In this document: positions 16,117 through 23,794 of the stretch, in pieces
How positions within the stretch are numbered: the stretch's first letter is position 1
Layout of the letters: every line of letters starts with the position of its first letter
Source of the DNA: an uncultured Lachnospiraceae bacterium
Lineage (GTDB): Bacteria > Bacillota > Clostridia > Lachnospirales > Lachnospiraceae
Direction: 5' to 3'
Assembly: GCA_910587765.1 (NCBI GenBank)
Contig: CAJUNR010000030.1
Coordinates: 1-58,251, forward strand
Length of the DNA: 58,251 nucleotides
Notes under the pieces: model-generated
Seen by the model: only the letters and a program-made list of their open reading frames with translations
Database searches by the model: none
Told to the model about the DNA's origin: nothing
Position numbers and translations under genes: made by a program

Positions 16117-17709
16117 TCAAAACCGATTATAGATAAACTGGCTGGCATCATACCCGATCCCGTAACTCCCCATCAGGAGAATCAGAAGGAACAGCCCGGA
16201 CCACACGGCCGCCCGCATGGCATACGGCTGCCGCGCGATGATGTCCCGCACGCTGCCTTCTCTCTGCCACAGGCTGACAAGAAGCATCAGCGCGCATCCT
16301 GCCGCCACGATCCCGTAATCCACCCCTGACAGCCCCAGCTCCAGCAGCGAGCCGTCCCACAGCACCTTCCAGTTGGAAGCCGCAAACATGGAAGCAAAGG
16401 TCCGAAGCGTCGTGGACACGTCCGTATAGCAGTCAAACATATTCAGACAGCACACGAGCAGAAACGTACGGCCTGTCTGAAACAATTTATATAGAAACGT
16501 TCCGCTCCAGGAAAAGCGTTCATGAAAACGCGCGTAGAGCGGTTCAAATTCCTCAGAAATCATCAGGACCGCAAAATTCGCCAGTCCCCAGACAATAAAA
16601 TTCCAGCTCGCCCCGTGCCAGATACCGGTGGCAAACCAGACCACAAAAGAAGAGACATACACCGGAAGGCGTCTGCCCACCACATCTCCGAAACGCTTTC
16701 TGGAAAACTTCGAGAAATTCTGCATGGGTTTGCACACCGATACCGGATAAAACACATAATCCCGGAACCAACTGCACATGGAAATGTGCCATCTGCGCCA
16801 GTATTCTTTCAGCGATCTGGAAAAATACGGCTGGCGGAAGTTTTCCTCGACCGTGATCCCCATCACCTGAGCGATGCCGATCGTGATATCAATTCCTCCT
16901 GTAAAGTCCGCATAAAGCTCTATCGTATACAGCAGCATGCCCGCGAACGCATAGGCTCCGTGATAGGCGCCTGGGTCGCCGACGATCGTACTGACGCCGG
17001 CCAGAAGCCGGTCCGCAACGACCATTTTCTTAAAATACCCCCAGAGCATCCGCTGCAGGCCGTAACATACCGTTTTGCTGTCAAAAGAATGATTTTCGCA
17101 GAGAGACTTCGACAGGTCCTGGAAACGGCTGATCGGCCCCTGGACCAACTGCGGAAAAAAGGCGACGAACAGGGCGAATTTAAAAGGATTTTTTTCTGCC
17201 GGGACCGTCCCGCGATAGACATCGATCAGATATCCGATGGACTGAAACGTATAATAGGAGATTCCCAGCGGCAGAATCAGCGTCAGGAAGGGCAGCTTCC
17301 TCCCCTGTCCGAGCGCCTCTAGTATCCCGTTGATGTTGGAGATAAAGAAATTCGTATACTTCGTTACCGCAAGTATCCCTATATTAATAAGAAGACAAGT
17401 AAGCACCCATCTGACACGGATGCTTTTCTGTCTGTCCTTATATGTTTTTTTCTCATCGGCGGACATCTCACTCTTATGCTCTTTCAGATAAGCACGCTGA
17501 CGGTCCGCATTCTGCTCAATCCGGCATGCGGCATAATACGTCGTAAGCGTGGTCGCCATGATATAAATCAGATAATCCGCTCCTGCAATAAAATAAAAGA
17601 CATAGCTTGCCGCCAGCAGGAGCATCCATTGATACTTTCCCGGAATCAGATAATACAGCACAAAAAGAACGGCGATGAATCCCAGGAACTCATACGATGT
17701 AAAGAACAT
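16117..17709 (-). CDS. MBOAT family membrane acyltransferase (DltB/AlgI type)
   Basis: A 530-residue polytopic membrane protein with about ten hydrophobic segments. Two MBOAT marks are visible: WRRWHISMCSWFRDYVFYPV at about residue 315, and TGIWHGASWNFIVWG at about 365 carrying the catalytic His. The family moves acyl or aminoacyl groups across the membrane to polymers. Its length is nearer to AlgI/PatA proteins than to the roughly 400-residue DltB. It follows the carrier protein gene by 17 bases and precedes asnB, which supports carrier-dependent transfer to an extracellular acceptor. Confidence 0.92.
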   Translation of the reverse strand: MFFTSYEFLGFIAVLFVLYYLIPGKYQWMLLLAASYVFYFIAGADYLIYIMATTLTTYYAACRIEQNADRQRAYLKEHKSEMSADEKKTYKDRQKSIRVRWVLTCLLINIGILAVTKYTNFFISNINGILEALGQGRKLPFLTLILPLGISYYTFQSIGYLIDVYRGTVPAEKNPFKFALFVAFFPQLVQGPISRFQDLSKSLCENHSFDSKTVCYGLQRMLWGYFKKMVVADRLLAGVSTIVGDPGAYHGAYAFAGMLLYTIELYADFTGGIDITIGIAQVMGITVEENFRQPYFSRSLKEYWRRWHISMCSWFRDYVFYPVSVCKPMQNFSKFSRKRFGDVVGRRLPVYVSSFVVWFATGIWHGASWNFIVWGLANFAVLMISEEFEPLYARFHERFSWSGTFLYKLFQTGRTFLLVCCLNMFDCYTDVSTTLRTFASMFAASNWKVLWDGSLLELGLSGVDYGIVAAGCALMLLVSLWQREGSVRDIIARQPYAMRAAVWSGLFLLILLMGSYGIGYDASQFIYNRF

Positions 17710-17726
17710 AAGCCGACTCCCTGCCG

Positions 17727-17957
17727 CTACTCTTCGTCTTCCAGCTTCTGAATCAGCGCGTACAGTGCCTTTGCTGAATTAAAGTTCTCCGGCTTGATAT
17801 TTCCGGCCGTGATCGTCACGTCAAACACGTCGTTGATCTCCGCGATCAGCGTCACAATGTCAAAAGAATCGAGGATCATATGGTCGATCAGATGTTCCTC
17901 CGTTTCAAAGTCAACGTCTGCATGTAAGGATTTCAGGATTTCAAGTAATTCTTCCAT
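17727..17957 (-). CDS. Acyl/aminoacyl carrier protein (DltC-like)
   Basis: A 76-residue acidic carrier protein. The 4'-phosphopantetheine attachment Ser is in MILDSFDIV, at the start of helix II, which is a normal position. It lies between the adenylation enzyme and the MBOAT, as DltC does functionally, and should be the thioester shuttle of this pathway. Its start follows a strong AAAGGAC-type site. A cytosolic fatty-acid ACP is unlikely given the context. Confidence 0.9.
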   Translation of the reverse strand: MEELLEILKSLHADVDFETEEHLIDHMILDSFDIVTLIAEINDVFDVTITAGNIKPENFNSAKALYALIQKLEDEE

Positions 17958-17990
17958 GATTTTTCTGTCCTTTCTCTCGTTTTTCTGCGG

Positions 17991-19511
17991 TCACACGTCT
18001 TCGTAACGGCGTTTCAGCGTGATCCGGTCTATCTTTCCGTTTGCCGTAAGCGGCATGCTCTCAATTCGGAAAATCCGGTTGGGAAGCATGTAGCGCGGAA
18101 GCTTTGTCTTCAGTGTGACCGTCAGGTCTTTTTCGGAAACGTCTCCAACATAGTACAAGACTATCTTTCCCTTTTTTGTATCGTAAATACAGGCCGACAT
18201 CCGAATCTCGGGAAGCATGTCCACATTCACTTCAATCTCCCCCAGCTCGATCCGGTGTCCCATGTGCTTAATCTGATAATCTCTGCGTGATACGAATACC
18301 AGTTCGCCCTCTTCATTATAGCGGCCAATATCGCCGGTCCGGTAGATCAGTTCCGGATACGCCCGGTTCAGAGGATTCTGTACAAAAGCCTGCGCGGTAC
18401 GGACCGGATCGTTGTAATAGCCGAGCGTCAAAGCCGTGCCCCGGACACAGATCTCTCCTTCTTCCCCCTCGCCCGCTAAACGGCCGTCCGCGGTCAGGAG
18501 CAGAATCTCGCGGTTCTCAAAGGGATGCCCGATGGGAATCACCTCGTCCTCCGCAAACTCCCTGTTCACCCTGTAATAGCAGCACATGCCGGTGCATTCC
18601 GTCGGACCGTACAGATTTGTGAAGGTCGCCTCCGGCAGAGCCTCTCTCCACCGTCTGAACTGCTTGATCGGAAAGACCTCGCTCCCGAACGCCACCGTGT
18701 GCAGATATTCCGGCTTTATCGTCTGGAAGGTGTCGAACGCGCTCACCATCGTCAGCGCTGATACCACCCAGCAGATGGTATTGATCTTATGCGCATTCAG
18801 ATATTCCACCAGCGCTACCGGAAAAGAAAAACAGCTTTTCGGAATCAGATAGGTGGTTGCGCCGAATTTAATGGTCGGATACAGTTCCTTCAGACAGGCG
18901 TCAAAATATAAAGGCGTCTGACTGCCGAATACCGTCTCCCCGTTAAAAGCCAGCACTTCCGAAAGCTGTTCGATATAATCAATCACCGACCGGTGACAGG
19001 CGGCGACTCCTTTGGGCACTCCTGTGGAACCGGACGTGAATACAATATAGATCGGATCCGTGTCAATTGCTCTTTGGTGAATCTCCTCCAGCGCGCCCGC
19101 CTCGGGTTCCGTGCGGATGATATCGTCATAGAGGACGATCTCCCCTCCTTTGAGGTCGAACGCCTTCGCCTTTTCCGCCGTCGTCCCGTCGCAGATGACC
19201 AGCGGAGACTGCACGTTGTCCAGAATCAACTGGATCCTGCCCGCCGGCATCTCTTCGTCTATGGGCACATAGAAATCGCCGCCGGCAACCGTCCCGAAAA
19301 ATGCCGTCACTTCCCGCGGCGACCTCTGCATGAAGATCACCACCGGCTTCTTATAGATTCCTTTTATATGGAGGTAACTCCCTATGCTGCGGCACCGGTC
19401 ATATACCTGCCGGAAAGTAAGCGTCTCCGTACCGTCGGAATAAGCCTCTTTATCCGGTCTTTCTGTTACAATCTGATATAAATAATTCAGTACATGCTTC
19501 TGCACGATCAT
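17991..19511 (-). CDS. Amino acid adenylation enzyme (DltA-like)
   Basis: A 506-residue stand-alone adenylation enzyme, first gene of the operon. Core motifs run in order: TSGSTGVPKG (A3), FDACLKELYP (A4, with the Asp that holds an amino group), NLYGPTE (A5), YRTGDIG (A7) and LTANGKIDR (A10 Lys). It should activate an amino acid with ATP and load the carrier protein at 17727. The residue lining up with the DltA pocket Cys is Gly here (VAFGSEVF against a typical FxxCGExL), so the substrate may not be D-alanine. The pocket begins D-A-K when read as an NRPS code, which recalls acidic-residue codes, but this is from memory and weak. The ribosome binding site is poor. Confidence 0.9.
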   Translation of the reverse strand: MIVQKHVLNYLYQIVTERPDKEAYSDGTETLTFRQVYDRCRSIGSYLHIKGIYKKPVVIFMQRSPREVTAFFGTVAGGDFYVPIDEEMPAGRIQLILDNVQSPLVICDGTTAEKAKAFDLKGGEIVLYDDIIRTEPEAGALEEIHQRAIDTDPIYIVFTSGSTGVPKGVAACHRSVIDYIEQLSEVLAFNGETVFGSQTPLYFDACLKELYPTIKFGATTYLIPKSCFSFPVALVEYLNAHKINTICWVVSALTMVSAFDTFQTIKPEYLHTVAFGSEVFPIKQFRRWREALPEATFTNLYGPTECTGMCCYYRVNREFAEDEVIPIGHPFENREILLLTADGRLAGEGEEGEICVRGTALTLGYYNDPVRTAQAFVQNPLNRAYPELIYRTGDIGRYNEEGELVFVSRRDYQIKHMGHRIELGEIEVNVDMLPEIRMSACIYDTKKGKIVLYYVGDVSEKDLTVTLKTKLPRYMLPNRIFRIESMPLTANGKIDRITLKRRYEDV

Positions 19512-19577
19512 TCCCCGTTTTCCGCTTTTGTCTTACCCGTGCGGCCGGAGCCTTCCGGTCACGCGATTGCCTGTAGA

Positions 19578-19606
19578 ATTATAGCATAGTTGCCTTTTGT
19601 TTGCAA
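19578..19606 (-). promoter_or_regulatory. Promoter of the dlt-like operon
   Basis: Minus-strand TTGCAA (19606-19601), 17-base spacer, TGC-extended perfect TATAAT (19583-19578). The -10 lies about 67 bases upstream of the first gene. This is the only good promoter seen for the seven- or eight-gene unit, which has short intergenic gaps. Confidence 0.6.
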
Positions 19607-19619
19607 GGTTTTTCACGTC

Positions 19620-19649
19620 AAAGGGGTACCCGGCTGCGGGCACCCCTTT
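19620..19649 (-). terminator. Hairpin after the 19705 gene
   Basis: AAAGGGGT pairs with ACCCCTTT, with a CCCG/CGGG-type inner pairing, between the stop at 19705 and the downstream operon promoter. The T run is short, so strength is uncertain. Confidence 0.5.
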
Positions 19650-19704
19650 ATTTATGCGCAGAGGGGAAGAAGCCTTCCCTCCTCAATTACACAGAGCCGA
19701 CGGA

Positions 19705-19938
19705 TCAGCCGTTGATCATGAAGGACAGCAGTTTGTCGATGTCCTCTTTCTCATATGCGATGATCTCCAGCTCCGGAATCTCTCCGTTCGAGAAAATATT
19801 TGCCAGAGACACATACTGACAAAGCTTGGACTTCAGGTTCAGTCTGTCTCCTTCTCCGGTCACCAGTTCTACTTTACCTGCACAGCTGTCTACTACTTCA
19901 AAAAATTTGTTTACGTCTTTAATGTTCTGTACTTTCAT
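19705..19938 (-). CDS. Small conserved protein
   Basis: A 77-residue soluble protein. The ATG at 19938 is preferred over the longer frame because GGAAAGGAG precedes it. The sequence (KDVNKFFEVVDSC, then VELVTGEGDRLNLKS, then a LSFMING end) matches a small clostridial family that I remember only as conserved and unnamed. The layout is an N-terminal helix, central strands and a C-terminal helix. It is monocistronic between hairpins. Confidence 0.75.
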   Translation of the reverse strand: MKVQNIKDVNKFFEVVDSCAGKVELVTGEGDRLNLKSKLCQYVSLANIFSNGEIPELEIIAYEKEDIDKLLSFMING

Positions 19939-20146
19939 GTTCTTAATCTCCTTTCCTTCTTTACGCCACCCATTATACTGAACTCCCCCAAAAATTGCAA
20001 GTGCTTTTTTCCTTGATTTTCCGGGAAACCCGCTGCGCATCCGGGCGGATTTGTTCATCTTGTCTCCAAAGCGCGTCCGCAGTCGGCTCTTTTCGTCGCT
20101 TTCAGATGCTTTGATAATCAAACAATTATTGACGGGAGGAAAAAAC

Positions 20147-20980
20147 TTATAATTTCCGAATGCTTTTCTCCGTAATTTCGATACGTTCTTCCTTCAACAG
20201 ACGCCCGATCGCCCGTTTAAACGCATTCTTGCTCAGGGAAAACTCCCGCCGGATCACCTCCGGGGAAGCCTTGTCCGTGAACGGCAGCACTCCGTCGAAC
20301 TCCTCGATCACCTTCATCACGGCCTCGGCGTCCGCATCCATCTGCAGATATCCCTTTTCCCGGATGCTCAGATTCAGCTTGCCGTCCGGCTTCACAGCCG
20401 TCACCCTCGCCTCTACCCGGTCGCCTACTGCCGCCTGGCCGAAAAACTCCCTGCCGGGTATCAGGCCGGAATAACAGTCGTCCACCGCCACGAAGGCGCC
20501 GAAGTTCTCGCTGATCTGATAGACTGTTCCCGACACTTTGTCTTCCTTTTTATAAGGGCTGTCCTTTCTGAGGTAGTCGTACACATTCATGGTCGCGCAC
20601 AGCCTGCCGCTTTTATCCACATAGAGCGCCGCCAGGCACCGTTCTCCCGCGCGGACCCGCCGCGTCTGCTGACGGAAGGGAAGCAGCAGATCTTTCTCCA
20701 GCCCCCACGCGAGAAACGCCCCGATCTTCGTCACTTCCTTCACCGTAAGCCAGGCCGCCCCTCCGTCGAGGACAAGCTCCGGCTTCGCCGTGGTAGCGAT
20801 CAGCCGGTCCTGAGAATCTTTATAGAGAAACACCTCCACCTCATCTCCGGTCTGCGTTCCCTCCGGCACCTGCCTGCGCGGAAGGAGCACGCGCTCCTCC
20901 GGCCGCTCCGCTTCCGCCAGATAGACTCCGAAGTCCACCTGTTTTACCACTTTCAATCTCTGTATCTTTCCCAACTGCAT
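20147..20980 (-). CDS. cvfB: S1 RNA-binding protein, CvfB/YitL family
   Basis: A 276-residue protein. The ATG at 20980 follows AGGAGCAGGACGAT and lies 22 bases after the thioesterase stop. Three S1-like barrels run from the N-terminus (QVDFGVYLAEA, IGAFLAWGLEKDLLLP, ENFGAFVAVDDCYSGLIP). A winged-helix end (SPEVIRREFSLSKNAFKRAIGRLLKE) is typical of CvfB. Family members bind RNA and affect virulence and general gene expression in Firmicutes. The exact role here is not known. Confidence 0.92.
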   Translation of the reverse strand: MQLGKIQRLKVVKQVDFGVYLAEAERPEERVLLPRRQVPEGTQTGDEVEVFLYKDSQDRLIATTAKPELVLDGGAAWLTVKEVTKIGAFLAWGLEKDLLLPFRQQTRRVRAGERCLAALYVDKSGRLCATMNVYDYLRKDSPYKKEDKVSGTVYQISENFGAFVAVDDCYSGLIPGREFFGQAAVGDRVEARVTAVKPDGKLNLSIREKGYLQMDADAEAVMKVIEEFDGVLPFTDKASPEVIRREFSLSKNAFKRAIGRLLKEERIEITEKSIRKL

Positions 20981-21002
20981 ATCGTCCTGCTCCTGTCTGT
21001 CT

Positions 21003-21731
21003 TCACTCTGCGTCCGCCTGCCCGTCAGAACCCTGAAATTCCACCGCGGCATAAACTTTCCCGGCCTCATCCTTCATGAAAATCGTGTAGCCGTCTTCAC
21101 ATATCCCGATCTCCGGACAAATTCTGTCGTTTAATACCGCCGAACGCCGGTACTCCGCCCGCATCCGCCGGATCCGGAATCCTTCCGGCAGATACTCCTG
21201 CGCCAGCCGGACATACTGTCCGTTATTGACATGACGGTTCACATCCAGATGATACGTGCGAACCGTAAAGGGTTCTCCCGGCGTAAGCGTCCCCGGCGCC
21301 TGAATCTCTCCGGCGTCCCCTTCCATCATCATCCCCGGTTCCAACTGATAGGCCCTGCATATTTCTTCATCAATACGCGCCGGACGCATCCGCCTGCTGT
21401 CCATAAACACCCATGTGCTGTCCCCGCAGGCCGCCATCTTCCCGTCCCCGTCCATCAGCCGGAAATTTCTCCGGCCTGTCACTTTTCCAAATTCATACGG
21501 CCAGGTCCCGACCCGGACGGCTTCCGCCAGAAGCGGACAGCGGAAAATCTGAATGTTCCAGGAACGCAGAACCCACATTCTTTCCCTCTCCTCCAGATAA
21601 CGCATTCCCACGCCCAAATCCTCCGAATGGAAGGTGCTGCAGTCCTGAAAGGCATTGAGAATCCCCGTCAATGTCATCCTCTGATTCTGATCTACTTCCG
21701 TAAGCCGCACTCTGCTGTCATATTCGTACAT
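21003..21731 (-). CDS. Acyl-ACP thioesterase (FatA/TesA-like double hotdog)
   Basis: A 242-residue cytoplasmic enzyme with two hotdog domains. The first starts with RVRLTEVDQNQRMTLTGILN. The second holds the DVNRHVNNGQYV block with the catalytic Asn/His. It should release fatty acids from acyl carrier protein. It is co-transcribed with cvfB. The start at 21731 (MYEYDSRVRL) is the usual one for the family. Confidence 0.9.
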   Translation of the reverse strand: MYEYDSRVRLTEVDQNQRMTLTGILNAFQDCSTFHSEDLGVGMRYLEERERMWVLRSWNIQIFRCPLLAEAVRVGTWPYEFGKVTGRRNFRLMDGDGKMAACGDSTWVFMDSRRMRPARIDEEICRAYQLEPGMMMEGDAGEIQAPGTLTPGEPFTVRTYHLDVNRHVNNGQYVRLAQEYLPEGFRIRRMRAEYRRSAVLNDRICPEIGICEDGYTIFMKDEAGKVYAAVEFQGSDGQADAE

Positions 21732-21865
21732 ACTGCTTTCCTCATTCCCAAATCGCTCCGCTCCTGTACGGCAGCGGACGATTCCTCCCGCAGCCGCTCA
21801 GCCCGGCCGAACAGCCGCTTCCTCTCTATTATAATCGCAAAGCCTGTAAAAATCTACCACGACTT

Positions 21866-21988
21866 TCACAGATGGAAGAGAACGAACAGGCAGATGCCCG
21901 CCAGTACAATTTCCAGCCATTCACTAATCCCCCAGTTCTTTTTTCTGGCAACAACATATACCAGAAGCATCGCAAGCCCGATCCACAT
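21866..21988 (-). CDS. 40-residue small membrane protein
   Basis: A short ORF beginning MWIGLAMLLVYVVARKKNWG and ending in LAGICLFVLFHL, with two hydrophobic stretches split by a basic turn (ARKKN). An in-frame stop directly before the ATG fixes the start. AAAGGAGAAGG lies 12 bases upstream, slightly far. A strong promoter at 22025-22053 points at it. Size, composition and promoter support a real small membrane peptide. Its role is unknown, and it may be linked to the divergent XRE regulator or the thioesterase downstream. Confidence 0.55.
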   Translation of the reverse strand: MWIGLAMLLVYVVARKKNWGISEWLEIVLAGICLFVLFHL

Positions 21989-22024
21989 TCAAAAACCCTT
22001 CTCCTTTGTGCTTCTTATAGTCAC

Positions 22025-22053
22025 ATTATAATTCTATCAGTCAGTATTTGCAA
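22025..22053 (-). promoter_or_regulatory. Promoter of the 40-residue membrane protein
   Basis: Minus-strand TTGCAA (22053-22048), 17-base spacer, perfect TATAAT (22030-22025). TTGCAA is self-complementary, so it can also act as the -35 for the divergent regulator (TATAAG at 22071-22076, also 17 bases away), which would make the two starts compete. Confidence 0.55.
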
Positions 22054-22090
22054 TGCACTTTTTATCTTAATATAAGAAGGGGTGATACGA

Positions 22091-22426
22091 ATGAAAAACA
22101 TTGATTATGCTGCCATGGGCGGACGCATCCGCAGCGCGCGCCAGGCTCTGGGGCTGTCGCAGTCCGAGCTGGCCGAGAGGTGCAGCCTGTCCATCTCCTT
22201 TCTCGGACACATCGAAAGAGGGACGCGGAAAATGTCTCTGGAAACACTGGTAGCGATCTGCGACACGCTGAATCTGAGTGCGGACTATCTGCTCCAGGAC
22301 GAGCTCCCGGGCAGCGACGCCGTCATCGGCAATATCATTGCGTCCGTAAAAAAGCAGGGGCCTTATCAGTATGAGCGTTATCTGACCATCATCAAAGCTC
22401 TGGCCGAAATCTCCGACAAACTGTGA
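22091..22426 (+). CDS. XRE-family transcriptional regulator
   Basis: A 111-residue protein with an N-terminal helix-turn-helix (GGRIRSARQALGLSQSELAE, then SISFLGHIERGTRKMSLETL) at about residues 10-65 and a short helical C-terminus. It is a DNA-binding repressor-like protein of the Cro/C1 class. The ATG at 22091 is preferred, with AAGGGGTG upstream. GTG at 22082 is an alternative. It is divergent from the 40-residue membrane peptide gene and convergent with mgtC, with a hairpin between. Confidence 0.9.
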   Translation: MKNIDYAAMGGRIRSARQALGLSQSELAERCSLSISFLGHIERGTRKMSLETLVAICDTLNLSADYLLQDELPGSDAVIGNIIASVKKQGPYQYERYLTIIKALAEISDKL

Positions 22427-22489
22427 CGGCGGCCGGCCCGAAGACGTCAAAACCCGGAAGCGCTCCCGAACGGTTCCCGGACATGCAAA

Positions 22490-22520
22490 AGCCATCCGAT
22501 CACGCAGTCATCGAATGGCT
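22490..22520. terminator. Hairpin between convergent genes
   Basis: AGCCAT pairs with ATGGCT around an inner CGAT/ATCG, followed by CTTTCTT. It is the same structural type as 185-224 and shares ATCGAATGGCTCTTTC with it. Confidence 0.5.
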
Positions 22521-22542
22521 CTTTCTTATGTCGCGTCTGATT

Positions 22543-23220
22543 TCACATCATGTCAATCGAATGAACGCCCCGCAGCCTGGACAGCTCCTCGATGTATTCG
22601 TCGCGGTCCAGATCTTTGGGCAGCCGGATCGTCGTCAGGATGGTAAACGACTGCATCCCGCCGGACTTATCGACGTCAAACCGGTCCACCTTGCAGCCGT
22701 CCATTTTCAGATGATGCAGAAACTCGGCGGATGTTCCGCCCTCCTCCGCTTCCACATAGAGAATGACGTAGCGGGAATGGCGGTAAATCTTCTCCTCTAT
22801 ATGCGGCAGAAGATGAAGGCCTGCCAGAAGGATCACCGTAGCCAGAACGGCGCCGTCCACAAATCCGATCCCCACGGCAAGTCCGATGCAGGCGCAGAAC
22901 CAGATACCGGCCGCCGAAGTCAGCCCCTTTACCTGATGCCCCGACACGAGGATCGAACCCGCTCCGAGAAAGCCCACGCCGCTGATCACCTGGGCGGGCA
23001 TGCGGGCCATATCCGAAATCCCCGGAAAACGGAGTTCTACATACTGCCCCGTCATCATGACCAGCGCCGCTCCGATACACACCGCCGCATCGGTTCTGGC
23101 TCCGCCGCCCCGCCTCTTGGCCCCCCTGTCGATTCCGATCACTCCTCCGAGCACCATGGCAGTCACCAGCCGAATAACTACATTTCTCAGATTCCACGCC
23201 GTTATGTCCGCAAAAAGCAT
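22543..23220 (-). CDS. MgtC/SapB family membrane protein
   Basis: A 225-residue protein. The N-terminal half has four to five membrane helices with the family signature (GGVIGIDRGAKRRGGGARTD, then ISGVGFLGAGSILV, then GLTSAAGIW). The C-terminal half is a cytoplasmic ACT-like domain. MgtC proteins affect magnesium homeostasis, membrane potential and F-ATPase activity. Which one applies here cannot be read from sequence. It sits alone between a hairpin and the ibr pair. Confidence 0.92.
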   Translation of the reverse strand: MLFADITAWNLRNVVIRLVTAMVLGGVIGIDRGAKRRGGGARTDAAVCIGAALVMMTGQYVELRFPGISDMARMPAQVISGVGFLGAGSILVSGHQVKGLTSAAGIWFCACIGLAVGIGFVDGAVLATVILLAGLHLLPHIEEKIYRHSRYVILYVEAEEGGTSAEFLHHLKMDGCKVDRFDVDKSGGMQSFTILTTIRLPKDLDRDEYIEELSRLRGVHSIDMM

Positions 23221-23269
23221 CTTCTCTTTCCTCTCTATTGTTGCGTGGCCGCAGGATGCCGGCTCTTCG

Positions 23270-23794
23270 CTATTCCTCCACTTCCACCGGCTTCCACGCC
23301 CGTCCGAACTCCACGTCCCGGAAAAGCTCCGCCAGTCCCGTGATCTGCTTCAGCCGCAGGATCTCGTCCTGGTCCATGCCCAGATGCTTCGAGATCCACG
23401 CATCCGACCGTCCCAGATCATGCAGTTCCTTTATGATATTGCTCATCAGATCCACATTGTGGCTTCCTCTTGCCCGGTTGTGACGGATGGTGCTTGCCAT
23501 TCTCTCGTCGATTGGCTTGTCGATCACCGATACGGGAAGCCTGCCCTGCTCCCGCTCAAAAATATCAGGATGATCCAGCATGACCCGGTAACGGTGAAAC
23601 CCGTCTACAATAATATATTTATCCGCACTGTGATCGTAATAACAGACCACCGGCATCGTATATCCGTCCGCCTTAATGCTTTCGTAAAGCAGCTTCATCT
23701 CCGGCGGCGCCACTGCGTTGGGATTGTATGTATTCGGTTCGATCTTCTCTATGGGAACGGATACTACCTGGTAGGCCGGACTTTTATACTCCAT
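23270..23794 (-). CDS. ibrB: ParB/Sulfiredoxin-fold protein, IbrB-like
   Basis: A 174-residue protein with the ParB N-terminal fold: IEKIEPNTYNPN, VDGFHRYRV, and a later IRHNRARGSHNVD block with a C-terminal helix-turn-helix-like ISKHLGMDQDEILRLK. Its coding start overlaps the ibrA stop by 11 bases. IbrB together with IbrA was described in E. coli as a regulator pair for immunoglobulin-binding proteins. The biochemistry is not established, and ParB-fold proteins can be ATP- or CTP-using enzymes or DNA-binding. Confidence 0.85.
   Translation of the reverse strand: MEYKSPAYQVVSVPIEKIEPNTYNPNAVAPPEMKLLYESIKADGYTMPVVCYYDHSADKYIIVDGFHRYRVMLDHPDIFEREQGRLPVSVIDKPIDERMASTIRHNRARGSHNVDLMSNIIKELHDLGRSDAWISKHLGMDQDEILRLKQITGLAELFRDVEFGRAWKPVEVEE

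Noticed and set aside
16117..17709. MBOAT as part of an alginate-type O-acetylation system only
   Set aside because: Its length suits AlgI, but the adjoining carrier protein and adenylation enzyme point to aminoacyl rather than plain acetyl transfer. This was kept as an alternative, not the main call.
22048..22076. Strong plus-strand promoter for the XRE gene
   Set aside because: TTGCAA-17-TATAAG exists, but the start would lie only a few bases before the ribosome binding site, leaving almost no leader, so it is noted only as a possibility within the shared -35 finding.
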